Positions 41,121 to 51,184 of a stretch of DNA of 64,000 nucleotides are shown here, one piece after another. The position numbers and the translations under genes are program-made. The DNA lies in assembly GCF_900176535.1 (NCBI RefSeq), contig NZ_FWXT01000001.1:744001-808000 (forward strand), in the 5' to 3' direction. This DNA comes from Pedobacter africanus. GTDB lineage: Bacteria; Bacteroidota; Bacteroidia; Sphingobacteriales; Sphingobacteriaceae. The notes beneath the pieces were generated by a model. That model was not told where the DNA came from. It saw nothing but the letters and a program-made list of their open reading frames with translations, and did not search any database. Each line of letters begins with the position of its first letter. The stretch's first letter is position 1.

Positions 41121-42623
41121 TTATTTTTTTTCTTTGATCTGCTGTAAAATGGTCGATAATTCCTTCACTTTTTCAGGATATTTCACGGCCAGATTATGCT
41201 GTTCAGCAATATCCTCATTTAAATTGTAAAGCTGCGGGCTTTCCAGGCTTCCTGATTCAATTGCCACCAGTTTCATGAATGCAGGACCATTCGAAGGACT
41301 GATGTATTTCCAGCCATCTTTCACAACAGACAGTGCTCCGCCCTGCTGTACCAATACCGAACGCCCTTTTTGCGACTTTCCGGTTAGGGCGTCTATCAGG
41401 TTTTCGCTGTCAGGAGCTTCCCCTGCTGCAACTTTTTGTCCAAGCAATGCGGCAAAGGAGGCCAATAAGTCCATTTGGCTTACCAAAGCTTTAGAAACCT
41501 GCGGTTTAACCTGGCTTTTCCAGCTCAATATAAAAGGCACACGGGTACCGCCTTCAAATGCGCTGTACTTGCCTCCCCTTAGCTTTCCGGCAGGTGTATG
41601 TCCATTAAGCCTGGTTACAGCTTCATCCTGGTAGCCATCATCCAGTACAGGCCCGTTATCGCTGGTAAATATAATCAAGGTATTTTTCTCGATCCCGAGT
41701 GCAGCCAGCTGCTTCGTGATTTCCCCTACAGTCCAGTCGAGCTGCAAAATGGCATCACCTCTTAAACCCAGGCCACTCTTACCTTTAAAACGTGTAGCTG
41801 GCATGCGGGGTACATGCGGCTCTGTAAGGGAGAAATACAGGAAGAAAGGCCTGCTTTTATTTTCTTCAATAAAATGCTGGGCCGTAGCCAGAAAGGTAGT
41901 CGATACCTCTTCATCAACCCATCTGGCCATCTTACCCCCACTCATGTAACCTATCCTGCCAATTCCATTTACTATGGTCTGGTTATGCCCTTGTCCGGGT
42001 GAGGATTGCAGTTTTAACAGTTCAGGGTGCTCTTTTCCCGTAGGTTCATCGCCTACTTTCTTTACATAATCAACCGCTATCGGATCATTTGCATCAAGCG
42101 CAACCACCTTATGGTTCTCTAAAAATACGGTAGGCACCCTGTCTGCAGTAGCCGGAAAAATGAAAGAATAATCGAAGCCAACTTCATTCGGTCCGGGCTT
42201 TACCGCTCCGTTCCAGTCCTTGGCCACGGCCTCTCCCAGGCCCAGATGCCACTTACCTACTATTGCAGTTTTGTAGCCTGCCGTCTTAAACAGTTTTGGC
42301 AAGGTTAGTTTATCCGTTGGGATAATCAAGGCCGCATCCCCAGGCAAAACACCGGTTCCCTGTTTGCGCCAAGGATATTGGCCGATCATTAAAGCATAGC
42401 GGGAAGGGGTACAGGTTGCCGATGTACAATGCGCATCGGTAAAACGTATTCCCGAGGCGGCAAGCCTGTCCAGGTTAGGTGTTTTTATTTTCTCGGCACC
42501 ATAACAGCTCAAATCCCCATATCCCAAATCATCTGCATAAATGTAAATGACATTGGGTTTTTGGGCGTTGGCAGCCAGGGCAAATACAAGCATGCAAAGG
42601 GTTAACCAGGTTCTCGTTTTCAT
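41121..42623 (-). CDS. Family S1 sulfatase (exported)
   Basis: A 500-residue enzyme taken from ATG 42623, which gives a clean signal peptide (TRTWLTLCMLVFALAANAQ). A longer start at 42665 overlaps the upstream stop. The signature CTPSRYALMIGQYPW has Cys71. Other motifs are IYIYADDLGYGD, GKWHLG and FTSDNGPVLDD. A second, different sulfatase in the same operon suggests cleavage at another sulfate position. Confidence 0.9.
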   Translation of the reverse strand: MKTRTWLTLCMLVFALAANAQKPNVIYIYADDLGYGDLSCYGAEKIKTPNLDRLAASGIRFTDAHCTSATCTPSRYALMIGQYPWRKQGTGVLPGDAALIIPTDKLTLPKLFKTAGYKTAIVGKWHLGLGEAVAKDWNGAVKPGPNEVGFDYSFIFPATADRVPTVFLENHKVVALDANDPIAVDYVKKVGDEPTGKEHPELLKLQSSPGQGHNQTIVNGIGRIGYMSGGKMARWVDEEVSTTFLATAQHFIEENKSRPFFLYFSLTEPHVPRMPATRFKGKSGLGLRGDAILQLDWTVGEITKQLAALGIEKNTLIIFTSDNGPVLDDGYQDEAVTRLNGHTPAGKLRGGKYSAFEGGTRVPFILSWKSQVKPQVSKALVSQMDLLASFAALLGQKVAAGEAPDSENLIDALTGKSQKGRSVLVQQGGALSVVKDGWKYISPSNGPAFMKLVAIESGSLESPQLYNLNEDIAEQHNLAVKYPEKVKELSTILQQIKEKK

Positions 42624-42664
42624 TTGTGTTTTTTTTTGTGATAGGCGTAAAAATAAATTAACCA

Positions 42665-44041
42665 TTATTGAATATCAAGCTGATCTGCTGTTTTCAGGGG
42701 AACCCAGCCGGGCTTGGGCAGGCTGTCCTTCCATTTGTAAAAAAGGGTGTACAGCTGTTTTGCAATTTCTGGCTCCGTAGTGTAAAGATCCTGGTTTTCA
42801 GAAATGTCTGTAGCCAGGTTGTACAATTGCGGTGCTTTGCCGGGTACAAAGTCCATTTTCCAATTTCCTTTTCTGATGGCCCCATGATCTTTAGCAATAT
42901 ACCAATAAAAAGTCCTTTCCTTTTTTTTCAACCGGCCATTCACCAGTTTTACAATATCCGTACCTTGTAATACTGCATATTTTCCGGCTTTATCGCCTGC
43001 TGCATTGATAAAGGCCGGCAGCAGATCAAGCGTTGATACGGGTGGTTCGTACACAGTTCCTGCCTTTACCTTTCCTCTCCACATCAGCGCCATGGGCACC
43101 CTGACCCCCCCCTCATACACCTGGCCTTTTAGCCCTCTTAGCGGATAATTGTCGGCAAAACTATGGATTACCTGTCCGCCATTGTCGTTGGTAAAAACAA
43201 CAAGCGTATTATCCAGCAAATGGCAGGCTTCCAGTTCCTTTAGTATCTTACCTATATTTTCGTCCATACTTTCTGTCATGGCAGCATTCAGTTCCCGGCC
43301 TTTTGAGCCAAACTTACCTTCATACTTCTGCAGCAATTCTGGCTTGGCCTGCATTGGGGTATGGGGTGCATTAAAAGATACATACAGGAAAAATGGCTTT
43401 CCTGCATTGCGGCGTATAAAGCTTACGGACTGGTTTCCGATGGCATCCGTCATGTAGGGAATGTCTTCTGCGGCTAGCGGCCTTTTGTTTTCTTCAACCT
43501 TTTTAGCTGTACCGGCAGTATAATTATTACTACCCCATAAAAAACCCCAGAAATAATCGAAACCACGGCTGTTCGGATGAAAACGCGCTGCAAAGCCTTC
43601 ATGCCATTTACCCACAATACCTGTAGTATAGCCCAGAGGTTTCAGGTACTGCCCAACGAGTTTCTGGTTCACAGGCAAACCAAAGCTGTCTACCGGAATG
43701 GTATATTTTACATTTTGCACAAAATTATATACCTGCCCAAAGGTAGCCTGGTTTACTCCGGTCAGTATCCCTGCCCGCGAAGGGCTGCATACCGCACCGG
43801 TAACATAGGCATTGCTGAACTTTACCCCTTCCGCTGCAATCCTGTCAATATTGGGTGTAGGGATAAGCCTATTACTCTGGAAACCAAAATCTGCATAACC
43901 GGCATCGTCGCTTAAAATGAAAATAATGTTTGGCCTGCCCGTTTTTTTCTGCGCCCCTGCGGGGGTCATGATGCCGGCAATCAGCAGCATCATGACTATA
44001 CATCCAAACCGGGCCATCAGCTTATCTGAACGGATCATCAT
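42665..44041 (-). CDS. Family S1 sulfatase (exported)
   Basis: A 458-residue enzyme with a hydrophobic N-terminus (MMLLIAGIMTPAGAQ). The signature CSPSRAGILTG has Cys85, with FILSDDAGYAD and FTNDNGGQVI completing the metal site. Start within two adjacent ATGs (44041 and 44038). It is the first sulfatase after SusD, 4 bases from it. Confidence 0.9.
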   Translation of the reverse strand: MMIRSDKLMARFGCIVMMLLIAGIMTPAGAQKKTGRPNIIFILSDDAGYADFGFQSNRLIPTPNIDRIAAEGVKFSNAYVTGAVCSPSRAGILTGVNQATFGQVYNFVQNVKYTIPVDSFGLPVNQKLVGQYLKPLGYTTGIVGKWHEGFAARFHPNSRGFDYFWGFLWGSNNYTAGTAKKVEENKRPLAAEDIPYMTDAIGNQSVSFIRRNAGKPFFLYVSFNAPHTPMQAKPELLQKYEGKFGSKGRELNAAMTESMDENIGKILKELEACHLLDNTLVVFTNDNGGQVIHSFADNYPLRGLKGQVYEGGVRVPMALMWRGKVKAGTVYEPPVSTLDLLPAFINAAGDKAGKYAVLQGTDIVKLVNGRLKKKERTFYWYIAKDHGAIRKGNWKMDFVPGKAPQLYNLATDISENQDLYTTEPEIAKQLYTLFYKWKDSLPKPGWVPLKTADQLDIQ

Positions 44042-44045
44042 ACAA

Positions 44046-45704
44046 TTATTTAAGGTTTGGGTTGTTGTTTACTTCCGACTGTGGAATTGGCCACAGCTCG
44101 TCCTGCCCCGCCCTGAATGCTTTTGAAGTTACATACCAGCGACCATATGGATCAGTAGCAGTCCCTTTTTTACGCAGGTTTGTTGCTCCAGGAAAAGGAG
44201 CCCCATAAAAATCGCCATTCAGTACCTGGGCTATATTTTTCCAGCGCAGCAAGTCCCAGTAACGGATGCCTTCAAGTGCCAGCTCATTCCTGCGCTCCCT
44301 GCGTAAAATCACTCTTAACAGGGCCGGGTTTGTTTCGGTTACCTTTGGCATATTCACCGTACTTCTACCCCTCACCAGGTTTATCGTAGCATCCAGCAGG
44401 CCCATATCTATAGCGTCACCTTTTTCCAGTTTGGCTTCCAGGTAACTGAGCAATATTTCCGCGTAGCGGATGATGGGCAGGTCTATACCTGAATTTTGCA
44501 GGTCGCCGCCACTAAAAGCCTCACTGTTGAACTTTTTAATGCAGAACCCGGTACGCGTAGCCTGTAAACTGGTAGACAGGCGGTCTAGCGAAGCCATATT
44601 ATCAGGGTGACTGATATAAGTGATATTTTTAAATGGCTGGCCATTGTACAACACGGTAAATTTTAAACGAGGATCGCGGTTCTGACCCAAATCTGCCGCA
44701 TTGTAACGGGCATCTGTGTACGAAAATGGTGTTCCATCTTTAAACTCATAAGACTCTACAAGGCTGCCCAGCGGGCAATGGAGCACAAAACCACCCAATG
44801 TTCTTGGGTAATTGTGCTGCATCATGGCATTGGGTGCCAGGTCTTGAAGGTACTGGGTAGCAAAAATAATTTCCCTGCTGGTTTCGTTGGTACCGTTAAA
44901 CAGGCTCTCAAAATTAGGGTCAATGCTGTTGTCGTTAAAATCTATAATCTGCTTATAGGTGGTTACCGCATCGCTCCACTTTTGTTCAGCGAGGTATAAC
45001 CTGCCCAGAAAAGCCAGCGCAGCCTGGGCTGTGGCCCTTCCGCGTTCTGCAGCCGCCAGCTGTCCAAAACGCGGCAGCGCCGGTGCAATGGCTTTTAGCT
45101 CAGCTTCAACAAAGTCCTGTACCTGGTCTTTAGTGGCTTTAGTTACTGTATTTGCTTCTGGCAGGGTAAGTGTTTTGGTAACCAATGGAACTGCACCGAA
45201 ATACTGCGAAAGGTAAAAATACTGACAGGCCCTGATGAATTTCACTTCAGCCGTCATCCGGTTAACCTTGGCCCCATCAATGGTAGCTTTGCCTATATTT
45301 TCCAGAAAAAAATTGCAGCGGGCAATTCTTGTATAGCTTGCGTTCCAATAGTATGACAAATAAATATTATTTGCCGTATGCGTACCATTAGTCATTATAT
45401 TGAACCCCGAATTATCGCCCCTGCGGTCATAGGCATTGTCTGTAGCAAATTCCAGGTACAACAGGCCATGGTATGACCACCAATCCGTAGCTGAAAACTC
45501 TGCGCCCGTAGGGTTGGCCAGCATTTGTATATTACCTCGGTATACCCCCGTAAGTGCCTGCATAATGTTTTGTTCGGAAGTCCAGAAGGCCTCGTTTGAA
45601 AACTGATCCAAAGGTGTTTTGTCCAGCTCTTTGCGGCAGGCAGAAGCCAGGGCTACCAATATCAGCAGGAACGGTAAAAATCTATTTAAATATGAATTTT
45701 TCAT
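44046..45704 (-). CDS. susD: SusD/RagB-type glycan-binding lipoprotein
   Basis: A 552-residue protein with lipobox LVALASACRKE, the SusD N-terminus (TPLDQFSNEAFWTSEQNIM), tetratricopeptide-like helices (FIRACQYFYLSQYFGAVPLV) and the C-terminal RRERRNELALEGIRYWDLLRW motif. It caps the partner SusC on the outer membrane and recruits oligosaccharides. It is 17 bases after the susC frame. Confidence 0.92.
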   Translation of the reverse strand: MKNSYLNRFLPFLLILVALASACRKELDKTPLDQFSNEAFWTSEQNIMQALTGVYRGNIQMLANPTGAEFSATDWWSYHGLLYLEFATDNAYDRRGDNSGFNIMTNGTHTANNIYLSYYWNASYTRIARCNFFLENIGKATIDGAKVNRMTAEVKFIRACQYFYLSQYFGAVPLVTKTLTLPEANTVTKATKDQVQDFVEAELKAIAPALPRFGQLAAAERGRATAQAALAFLGRLYLAEQKWSDAVTTYKQIIDFNDNSIDPNFESLFNGTNETSREIIFATQYLQDLAPNAMMQHNYPRTLGGFVLHCPLGSLVESYEFKDGTPFSYTDARYNAADLGQNRDPRLKFTVLYNGQPFKNITYISHPDNMASLDRLSTSLQATRTGFCIKKFNSEAFSGGDLQNSGIDLPIIRYAEILLSYLEAKLEKGDAIDMGLLDATINLVRGRSTVNMPKVTETNPALLRVILRRERRNELALEGIRYWDLLRWKNIAQVLNGDFYGAPFPGATNLRKKGTATDPYGRWYVTSKAFRAGQDELWPIPQSEVNNNPNLK

Positions 45705-45721
45705 CTCTTCTATCTTTATGA

Positions 45722-46371
45722 TTAAAAATTAACATTTACCCCGAGCGTGTAATTGGCCAGGATAGGGTAATAACTCCCTCCGGTATTGATTTCCGGGTCC
45801 CAACCTTTCGGATATTTGGTAAAGGCCAGCGGGTTCTGTGCCGTAGCGTAAATGCGGATGTGCTGTACACCCGCTTTTTTCAATGCAGCATTGGCCAGCT
45901 TATACCCCAGCTGAACGTTCCTTACCTTAAGGTAATTTCCGTTTAGCAGCCAGAACGAAGATGGGAGTGTATTTGGGGTTCCCTGATTGGTAATTACCTC
46001 CAAACGGGGATACTTTGCGTAACGGTTGGGATTGTCTGCACTCCAATGGTCGTCCATCTGCCAGCGCTGAATGTTTCCGTTCTGATAAAAGGCATACCCG
46101 GCATAGTCTGTTAACCTTCCGCTTACCTTGGCAACGCCTTGTAGCAATACAGAACAATCAAATCCTTTATAGCTTCCGCCCAGGGTGATGCCATATGTAT
46201 ATTTTGGGATTTGGCTTCCTATCACTGTTCTGTCGTAAGCTGCGGTCACTTTTCCGTCAGGAACACCATCAGGGCCGCTGATATCCCTGTACCTGATATC
46301 TCCCGGCTTAGGTGCCGGATTAATGCTCTTCTGATCAGGATAGCTCGCAATATCGCCTGCATCTACAATAA
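45722..46371 (-). pseudogene. susC: susC, C-terminal part after frameshift
   Basis: The last 216 codons of the SusC beta-barrel. The open frame continues from about 46371 with VDAGDIASYPD-type sequence and DIRYRDISGPDGVPDG before the first in-frame ATG at 46249. It ends with the typical barrel closing strand ITLGVNVNF-like (YTLGVNVNF). The frame matches the N-terminal part only if one T is added at 46366-46369. A separate gene is very unlikely. Confidence 0.8.
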
Positions 46372-49098
46372 GCCATCAGCAAGGTAACCATAATAAAGGT
46401 TCACAGGATAACCGTTAAAAAGGGAGCTGCCATTACCCACCATACCATTTGGCTGAACAACGTTTCCAACACCCAGATCCAATACCTTGTTATTCACAAT
46501 AGAGAAGTTGGTATTGATATTAAAAGAAAAATCCCCAAAATTTTCCTTATAAGCAGCTGTAAATTCCCAGCCTTTGTTGCTCAGTTTACCTGAATTCTGC
46601 ACCCCAACATTCAGACCAAGTACAGTAGAAACACTGTTTCCCGGGCTTACCAGGATGTCATAAGTATACCTGTCGAAATAAGTAGCGCTCACATTCAGCT
46701 TCCCTTTAAATAAGGTGGCATCAATACCTGCATCCTTTGTTCGGGTAGATTCCCAGCGAATGCTGGCGTCTGTAAGTGTGGTATTAGCCACTCCGGTTGA
46801 CAATGCACCGCCAAAAGGATAATTGAAATTTGGAGACAGCATGCTCTGGTAAGGATAATAGTCCTGTTCCCCGTTTAGCTTACGTATGTTCTGATTCCCT
46901 AAAGTCCCCATTGAGGCTTTTAACTTCAAATCAGTTAACCAGCTGAGTTTATCTTTCAAAAAACCTTCTTCTGATAACCTCCATCCAACTGCTACTGCAG
47001 GAAAGGCTGCATACTTGTTTTCACTGGAAAAACGCGAAGAGCCATCATACCTTACAGTACCCTCTACCAGGTACCTGTTTTTAAAGTTATAATTCAGCCT
47101 TGCAAAGTAAGAATCAAGGACAAGCTCGCTGCTTGTGCTACCGTTCTTTTGTGTACTGGCATCTCCGGCGGCCAGCTCTGTAAGCGAATTACTATTATAC
47201 CCGCTTCTGCTCGCCGAAAACGAACCGTTCTTATAATATTCGTAGGTATGTCCTCCCAGAATACCCAACTCATGGCCACCAAAGTTCCGTTTGTACTCTG
47301 CCAGCTGCTGCAATGTTTTATAGGTATTTAAAGCATTGCCCTGATTCAGGGTACCCGGCCCAAGGGTTAAAGTTGCATTGATCCTTTGATTGGCCAGGAA
47401 ACGCTGTGAGTTGTCGTTCAATTGGGTGTAACCGCCAATAACTGACAGCTTAAGCCCTTTAATGACATCCCAGTCCAGCCGCAAATTAGCCAGCAAATCC
47501 GTTTGTTTATCTTTATAGAAAGATTCGTTATCGGTGTAAGAAACCGGTGTTCCCTTAGCCACCACGCCCAAGCCGTAATCGCCATTGCTTAGTTTATTTA
47601 CATAAACGGCCGGTACACGGATCACCTGGCTAATATTCGTCAGCATGTCTGTCCAGTCTAGCGTTGCCGGAGGGGCAGGCTGGTTATCTATATACTGTGC
47701 GCCCGATAAACGGGTGGTCAGCTTCAGGTTTGGCAGGAAATTGTTGACCAGGTTTAACCTGATGTTGTAGCGGTTGTAATTGTTCTTCTTAACAATTCCG
47801 TCCTGGTACATATAACCTAAAGACAACAGGTATTGTGTTTTATCATTTCCATTGGAAATAGACAGGTTATGGCCGGTCTGAAAAGTAGATTTTTTAAGGG
47901 CCAGATCAATATAATTCACATTCGGAAAATTATCAGGATCTGAGCCATCTTTGAATTTCTGAATAGCCTCTGCAGTATATGCACCGGGCTGGGCCTCATT
48001 CATTAAAGTGGCGTATTCCCATGAATTTACAAATTCCGGGTACTGTGTGGCCCGTTGTGTACCGGTATACCCATTGTAACTGATGTTCATTTTCCCGTTT
48101 TCATTGACCTTTCCTGTTTTAGTAGTCACCAGGATTACCCCGTTGGCAGCCCTGGATCCATAAATTGCTGCTGTGGAGGCGTCTTTAAGTACCGAGATGT
48201 TCTCCACATCATTAGGGTCTATATCATTGAATGAATTAACGGGTACCCCGTCAACAAGGATAAATGCAGCAGGATTTGCGCCAAAAGAGCCAACACCACG
48301 GATCTGTATATTACCACCGGCCGATCCAGGCTGGCCGCTTCTTTGTATAATGGTAACCCCAGGCAGCTGGCCGGTAAGGGCATTAGAAAGCGACGTTACA
48401 GGCCTGTCGTTAATTTCTTTGGCTGAAAGCTGCGCCACCGATCCAATCAGATTGGCCTTTTTCGTTGTACCGTAGCCTACTACTACTACCTCACCCAAAT
48501 CTGCGGGTTTAGGCACCAGTTTAATAGACAGCGCTGCGCCCTTTGTGGCTGTAACCTCCTGGGTTACATAGCCCACATAAGAAATTAACAAAACAGCGTT
48601 TTCAGTTACGTTTTTTAATAAAAAGTTCCCGTTTGCGTCTGTAACCGTACTTTGGTTGCTGCCTTTTACGGTTATTCCTGCGCCAGGCAGGGGCTGCCCG
48701 TTTTCATCGAGCACCTTACCTTTTACTTCGATTACAAAAGGAAGGTTCCATAAGTTTCCACCGAAGGGTGAAAACTGCTTCGCCCTGAGCACAACGATCT
48801 TGTCTTCAATAATATAATTCATCTGCTGGTCTGCCAGGCAGGCACGCAGTGCTTCTTCTATGGTAACACCTTTAAGCTCAATGCTTACCGGCTTTGCTTT
48901 TTTTACCAGTGAAATATCTGCAATAAAATCATAACCACTTTGTTTGCTGATCTTGCGGATTATTTTTTCAAGAGAAGCGTTCCGCTCAGACAGGGTGATC
49001 CGCTGTGCAAATCCAGCAGCACTGACCTGGAGCAGGCAGGTGGTTATGATGACGATGGTGAGCTTCATAATCCGTAAAAATAGATTCAAAAATTTCAT
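46363..49098 (-). CDS. susC: SusC-type TonB-dependent receptor, N-terminal 911 aa (frameshifted)
   Basis: The signal peptide (LTIVIITTCLLQVSAAGFAQ) is followed by an STN/secretin domain (SIELKGVTIEEALRACL, about 70-100), a carboxypeptidase-like domain, a plug (LGEVVVVGYGTTKK) and most of the barrel. The frame stops at YLADGLL plus TAG (46363). One base added in the TTATTG just before the stop would run it into the C-terminal part. The STN domain shows that it signals to the FecR/sigma pair. TonB-powered import of a sulfated glycan is inferred. Confidence 0.85.
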   Translation of the reverse strand: MKFLNLFLRIMKLTIVIITTCLLQVSAAGFAQRITLSERNASLEKIIRKISKQSGYDFIADISLVKKAKPVSIELKGVTIEEALRACLADQQMNYIIEDKIVVLRAKQFSPFGGNLWNLPFVIEVKGKVLDENGQPLPGAGITVKGSNQSTVTDANGNFLLKNVTENAVLLISYVGYVTQEVTATKGAALSIKLVPKPADLGEVVVVGYGTTKKANLIGSVAQLSAKEINDRPVTSLSNALTGQLPGVTIIQRSGQPGSAGGNIQIRGVGSFGANPAAFILVDGVPVNSFNDIDPNDVENISVLKDASTAAIYGSRAANGVILVTTKTGKVNENGKMNISYNGYTGTQRATQYPEFVNSWEYATLMNEAQPGAYTAEAIQKFKDGSDPDNFPNVNYIDLALKKSTFQTGHNLSISNGNDKTQYLLSLGYMYQDGIVKKNNYNRYNIRLNLVNNFLPNLKLTTRLSGAQYIDNQPAPPATLDWTDMLTNISQVIRVPAVYVNKLSNGDYGLGVVAKGTPVSYTDNESFYKDKQTDLLANLRLDWDVIKGLKLSVIGGYTQLNDNSQRFLANQRINATLTLGPGTLNQGNALNTYKTLQQLAEYKRNFGGHELGILGGHTYEYYKNGSFSASRSGYNSNSLTELAAGDASTQKNGSTSSELVLDSYFARLNYNFKNRYLVEGTVRYDGSSRFSSENKYAAFPAVAVGWRLSEEGFLKDKLSWLTDLKLKASMGTLGNQNIRKLNGEQDYYPYQSMLSPNFNYPFGGALSTGVANTTLTDASIRWESTRTKDAGIDATLFKGKLNVSATYFDRYTYDILVSPGNSVSTVLGLNVGVQNSGKLSNKGWEFTAAYKENFGDFSFNINTNFSIVNNKVLDLGVGNVVQPNGMVGNGSSLFNGYPVNLYYGYLADGLL

Positions 49099-49309
49099 AC
49101 ATTTGGTTGTTTGGGTTCATACATAGCAATCCTGTTCCGCAGCAATTGGGTAGGGTTTGCCGGTTAAATTGTTTGTTAGCTCAAAGATTTTAGCGTAACC
49201 CAGCAATTACTGCCGGAAGTGTTCCCGCACGTCCGGCTTTATTTTGAATGGATTAGCTGCTAACCAGGTTAAGGAGGTACCATTTTGTTCATACGCTTGG
49301 TTTTTGTTG

Positions 49310-50230
49310 TTAATATTTGGTTACATATACTTTTTTTCCTGTTATTTCAAAACGCACATTGCCCGCAGTTTCCAGGGCTTTTAATACCGCAGAAATATTT
49401 TTAGACCTGGATACCCTGCCCATAAACTGTATGCTTTCCGGCTTGTCTTTATACTGCACGTCAACGCCATACCAGCGCTCAATTTTTTTCATGATGCTTT
49501 CCAGGCTCTCCTCATTAAACAGGAAATAGCCATTCTTCCAGGCAACAGCCTCTTCAGTATCTACCGCAAGTACTTTATTAGCCTCATCCGATAAAACGGC
49601 CTGCTGCCCTGGTAAGAGCAAAATACCACTGCCAGGCGTTTCTTTTTTCTTTGCAATAGCATTTATCCTGACCGATCCTTCCAAAAGGGTGGTCTTACTC
49701 AATGCTTCATCCCTGTAGCTGTTCACATTAAAATGCGTACCCAGCACTTCTACTTCATATTTGGCCGTAGCTACAACAAATGGCCGTTTTTTATCTTTCG
49801 ACACTTCAAAATAACCTTCACCACTCAGCTCCACCCTACGCTGTGCTTTGTCAAACATAACCGGATATTTTAATGAAGAGGCTGCATTTAACCAAACCGA
49901 TGTGCCATCTGGTAAGTTTATTTGATACTGACCACCCGTTGGGGTTTCAATGGTATTGAATTGCGTGGCCAGTTTTTTGTTAAAGGCATCCGTTTGTCCA
50001 AGCAAGGTGTATACCAGCTGGCCATTGGCTGTTTTGGTAATTTTTACGCCCAACTGCTCGGTAATGGTGCTGTTTTCTGCATCTGTTAAACTGATCTTTT
50101 TACCGTTCGCCAGTGTTAAAGTGGCCTTGTTCCCGCCCGGCTTTACATCGCTGGCGTAGGTACTTCTCTTTTTACGGGGCTTCAAATTGTTTTTCAGGAC
50201 TGAAAATAACGACAGACAAGGCGCCAACAA
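49310..50230 (-). pseudogene. FecR anti-sigma factor, periplasmic part after frameshift
   Basis: Carries the FecR domain: DVKPGGNKATLTLANGKKI, GGQYQINLPDGTSVWLNAAS, EVEVLGTHFNVNSY and a C-terminal secretin-binding end (VSRSKNISAVLKALETAG). No membrane segment of its own. The true coding start is the frame entering at about 50175. Joining it with the 102-aa part upstream needs one C less in the CCCC run at 50175-50178. Confidence 0.85.
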
Positions 50231-50480
50231 TAAGGATTAACGCTGCGGCACTGCCCCAATACCACAAACGATGTAATTTTTTAACTGGTTTTACCTGGTG
50301 TATCTCACGAATAATATCATTTAAAAGCCTTTGCTCTATATCAGCAGCATTGTACAGCTCATCCTGGCTTGCCGTTTGTTCCAGCACTTTATAATAAGCG
50401 TTGTACAGCGCAATTTCATGGGCTGTTGCGGTGCCTGTGCTTATTTTTTCTGTCAGTTTTAAAAATTCGTCCTTTTCCAT
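50172..50480 (-). pseudogene. FecR anti-sigma factor, N-terminal part
   Basis: A 102-residue segment. The cytoplasmic sigma-binding region (LKLTEKISTGTATAHEIALY) leads into a membrane helix (LWYWGSAAALILIVGALSVVIF). This is the N-terminal third of a FecR protein. The frame ends in the tail FEAP plus TAA, while the next frame continues as RKKRSTYASDVKPGG. A one-base insertion in the C-run explains the split. Confidence 0.8.
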
Positions 50481-50532
50481 TTCGGGGCTATATACTATAA
50501 GGCACCTAACAGGCGCTTATCCCCTAGTCGCA

Positions 50533-51102
50533 TTAAAAAAAAATTATCGACCATACATTCAGGTCGTTCATTTTTTTGCGAAGCTTTTTTAGCGCCACTG
50601 TAAGGTGGTTTTCTACCGTTTTTTCTGAGATGCCCAATTTTAATGCAATCTCCTTGTTGTTCAGGTTTTCGTGCCTGCTCAGCTCAAACACTTCCCGGCA
50701 CCTTTCAGGCAAATCAGCAGTAAAATCCTTTATAAATTCAATCAGTTCTTTCACTTCCAGTGAAGTGTCATCAAAAGTCCGGGCAACATCTGCCAGCCTT
50801 ATCCTTTCATAAAAAGCCCCCCTTACTTTTTCCTTTCTAATGTAATTGGCAACTTTATATTTAACGGCTACAAATAAATAGCTTTGAATCGAATATATTT
50901 TAAGGTCGGCACGGTGGTTCCAGAACCATACAAAAACCTCCTGTACAATATCAAGGGCAGCATCATGGTCGTCCAGTACATTTAAGGCAGATTTGTAAAG
51001 CTTCTTCCAGTTTCTTTTGTAAATTTCGCTAAAGGCATGTTCGTTATCGGCCTTCATCAGGTCGAGTAGTTCTTTATCTAAAAGCGTCTGATAAGCATGC
51101 AT
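50533..51102 (-). CDS. ECF RNA polymerase sigma factor (Bacteroidota type)
   Basis: A 189-residue ECF sigma factor. Region 2 is FSEIYKRNWKKLYKSALNVL and DIVQEVFVWFWNHR; region 4 is LPERCREVFELSRHENLNNK and EIALKLGISEKTVENHL. It should transcribe the susC operon when its FecR partner releases it. First gene of the leftward unit, divergent from the GlxA-type regulator. Confidence 0.92.
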   Translation of the reverse strand: MHAYQTLLDKELLDLMKADNEHAFSEIYKRNWKKLYKSALNVLDDHDAALDIVQEVFVWFWNHRADLKIYSIQSYLFVAVKYKVANYIRKEKVRGAFYERIRLADVARTFDDTSLEVKELIEFIKDFTADLPERCREVFELSRHENLNNKEIALKLGISEKTVENHLTVALKKLRKKMNDLNVWSIIFF

Positions 51103-51184
51103 AGCTAATTTCCTTTAACGAAGGTAGCAAATAGTTCATCACAAAACTATTTTCGTAGCTTAGTAGTTTAACTTTATAATCGAC

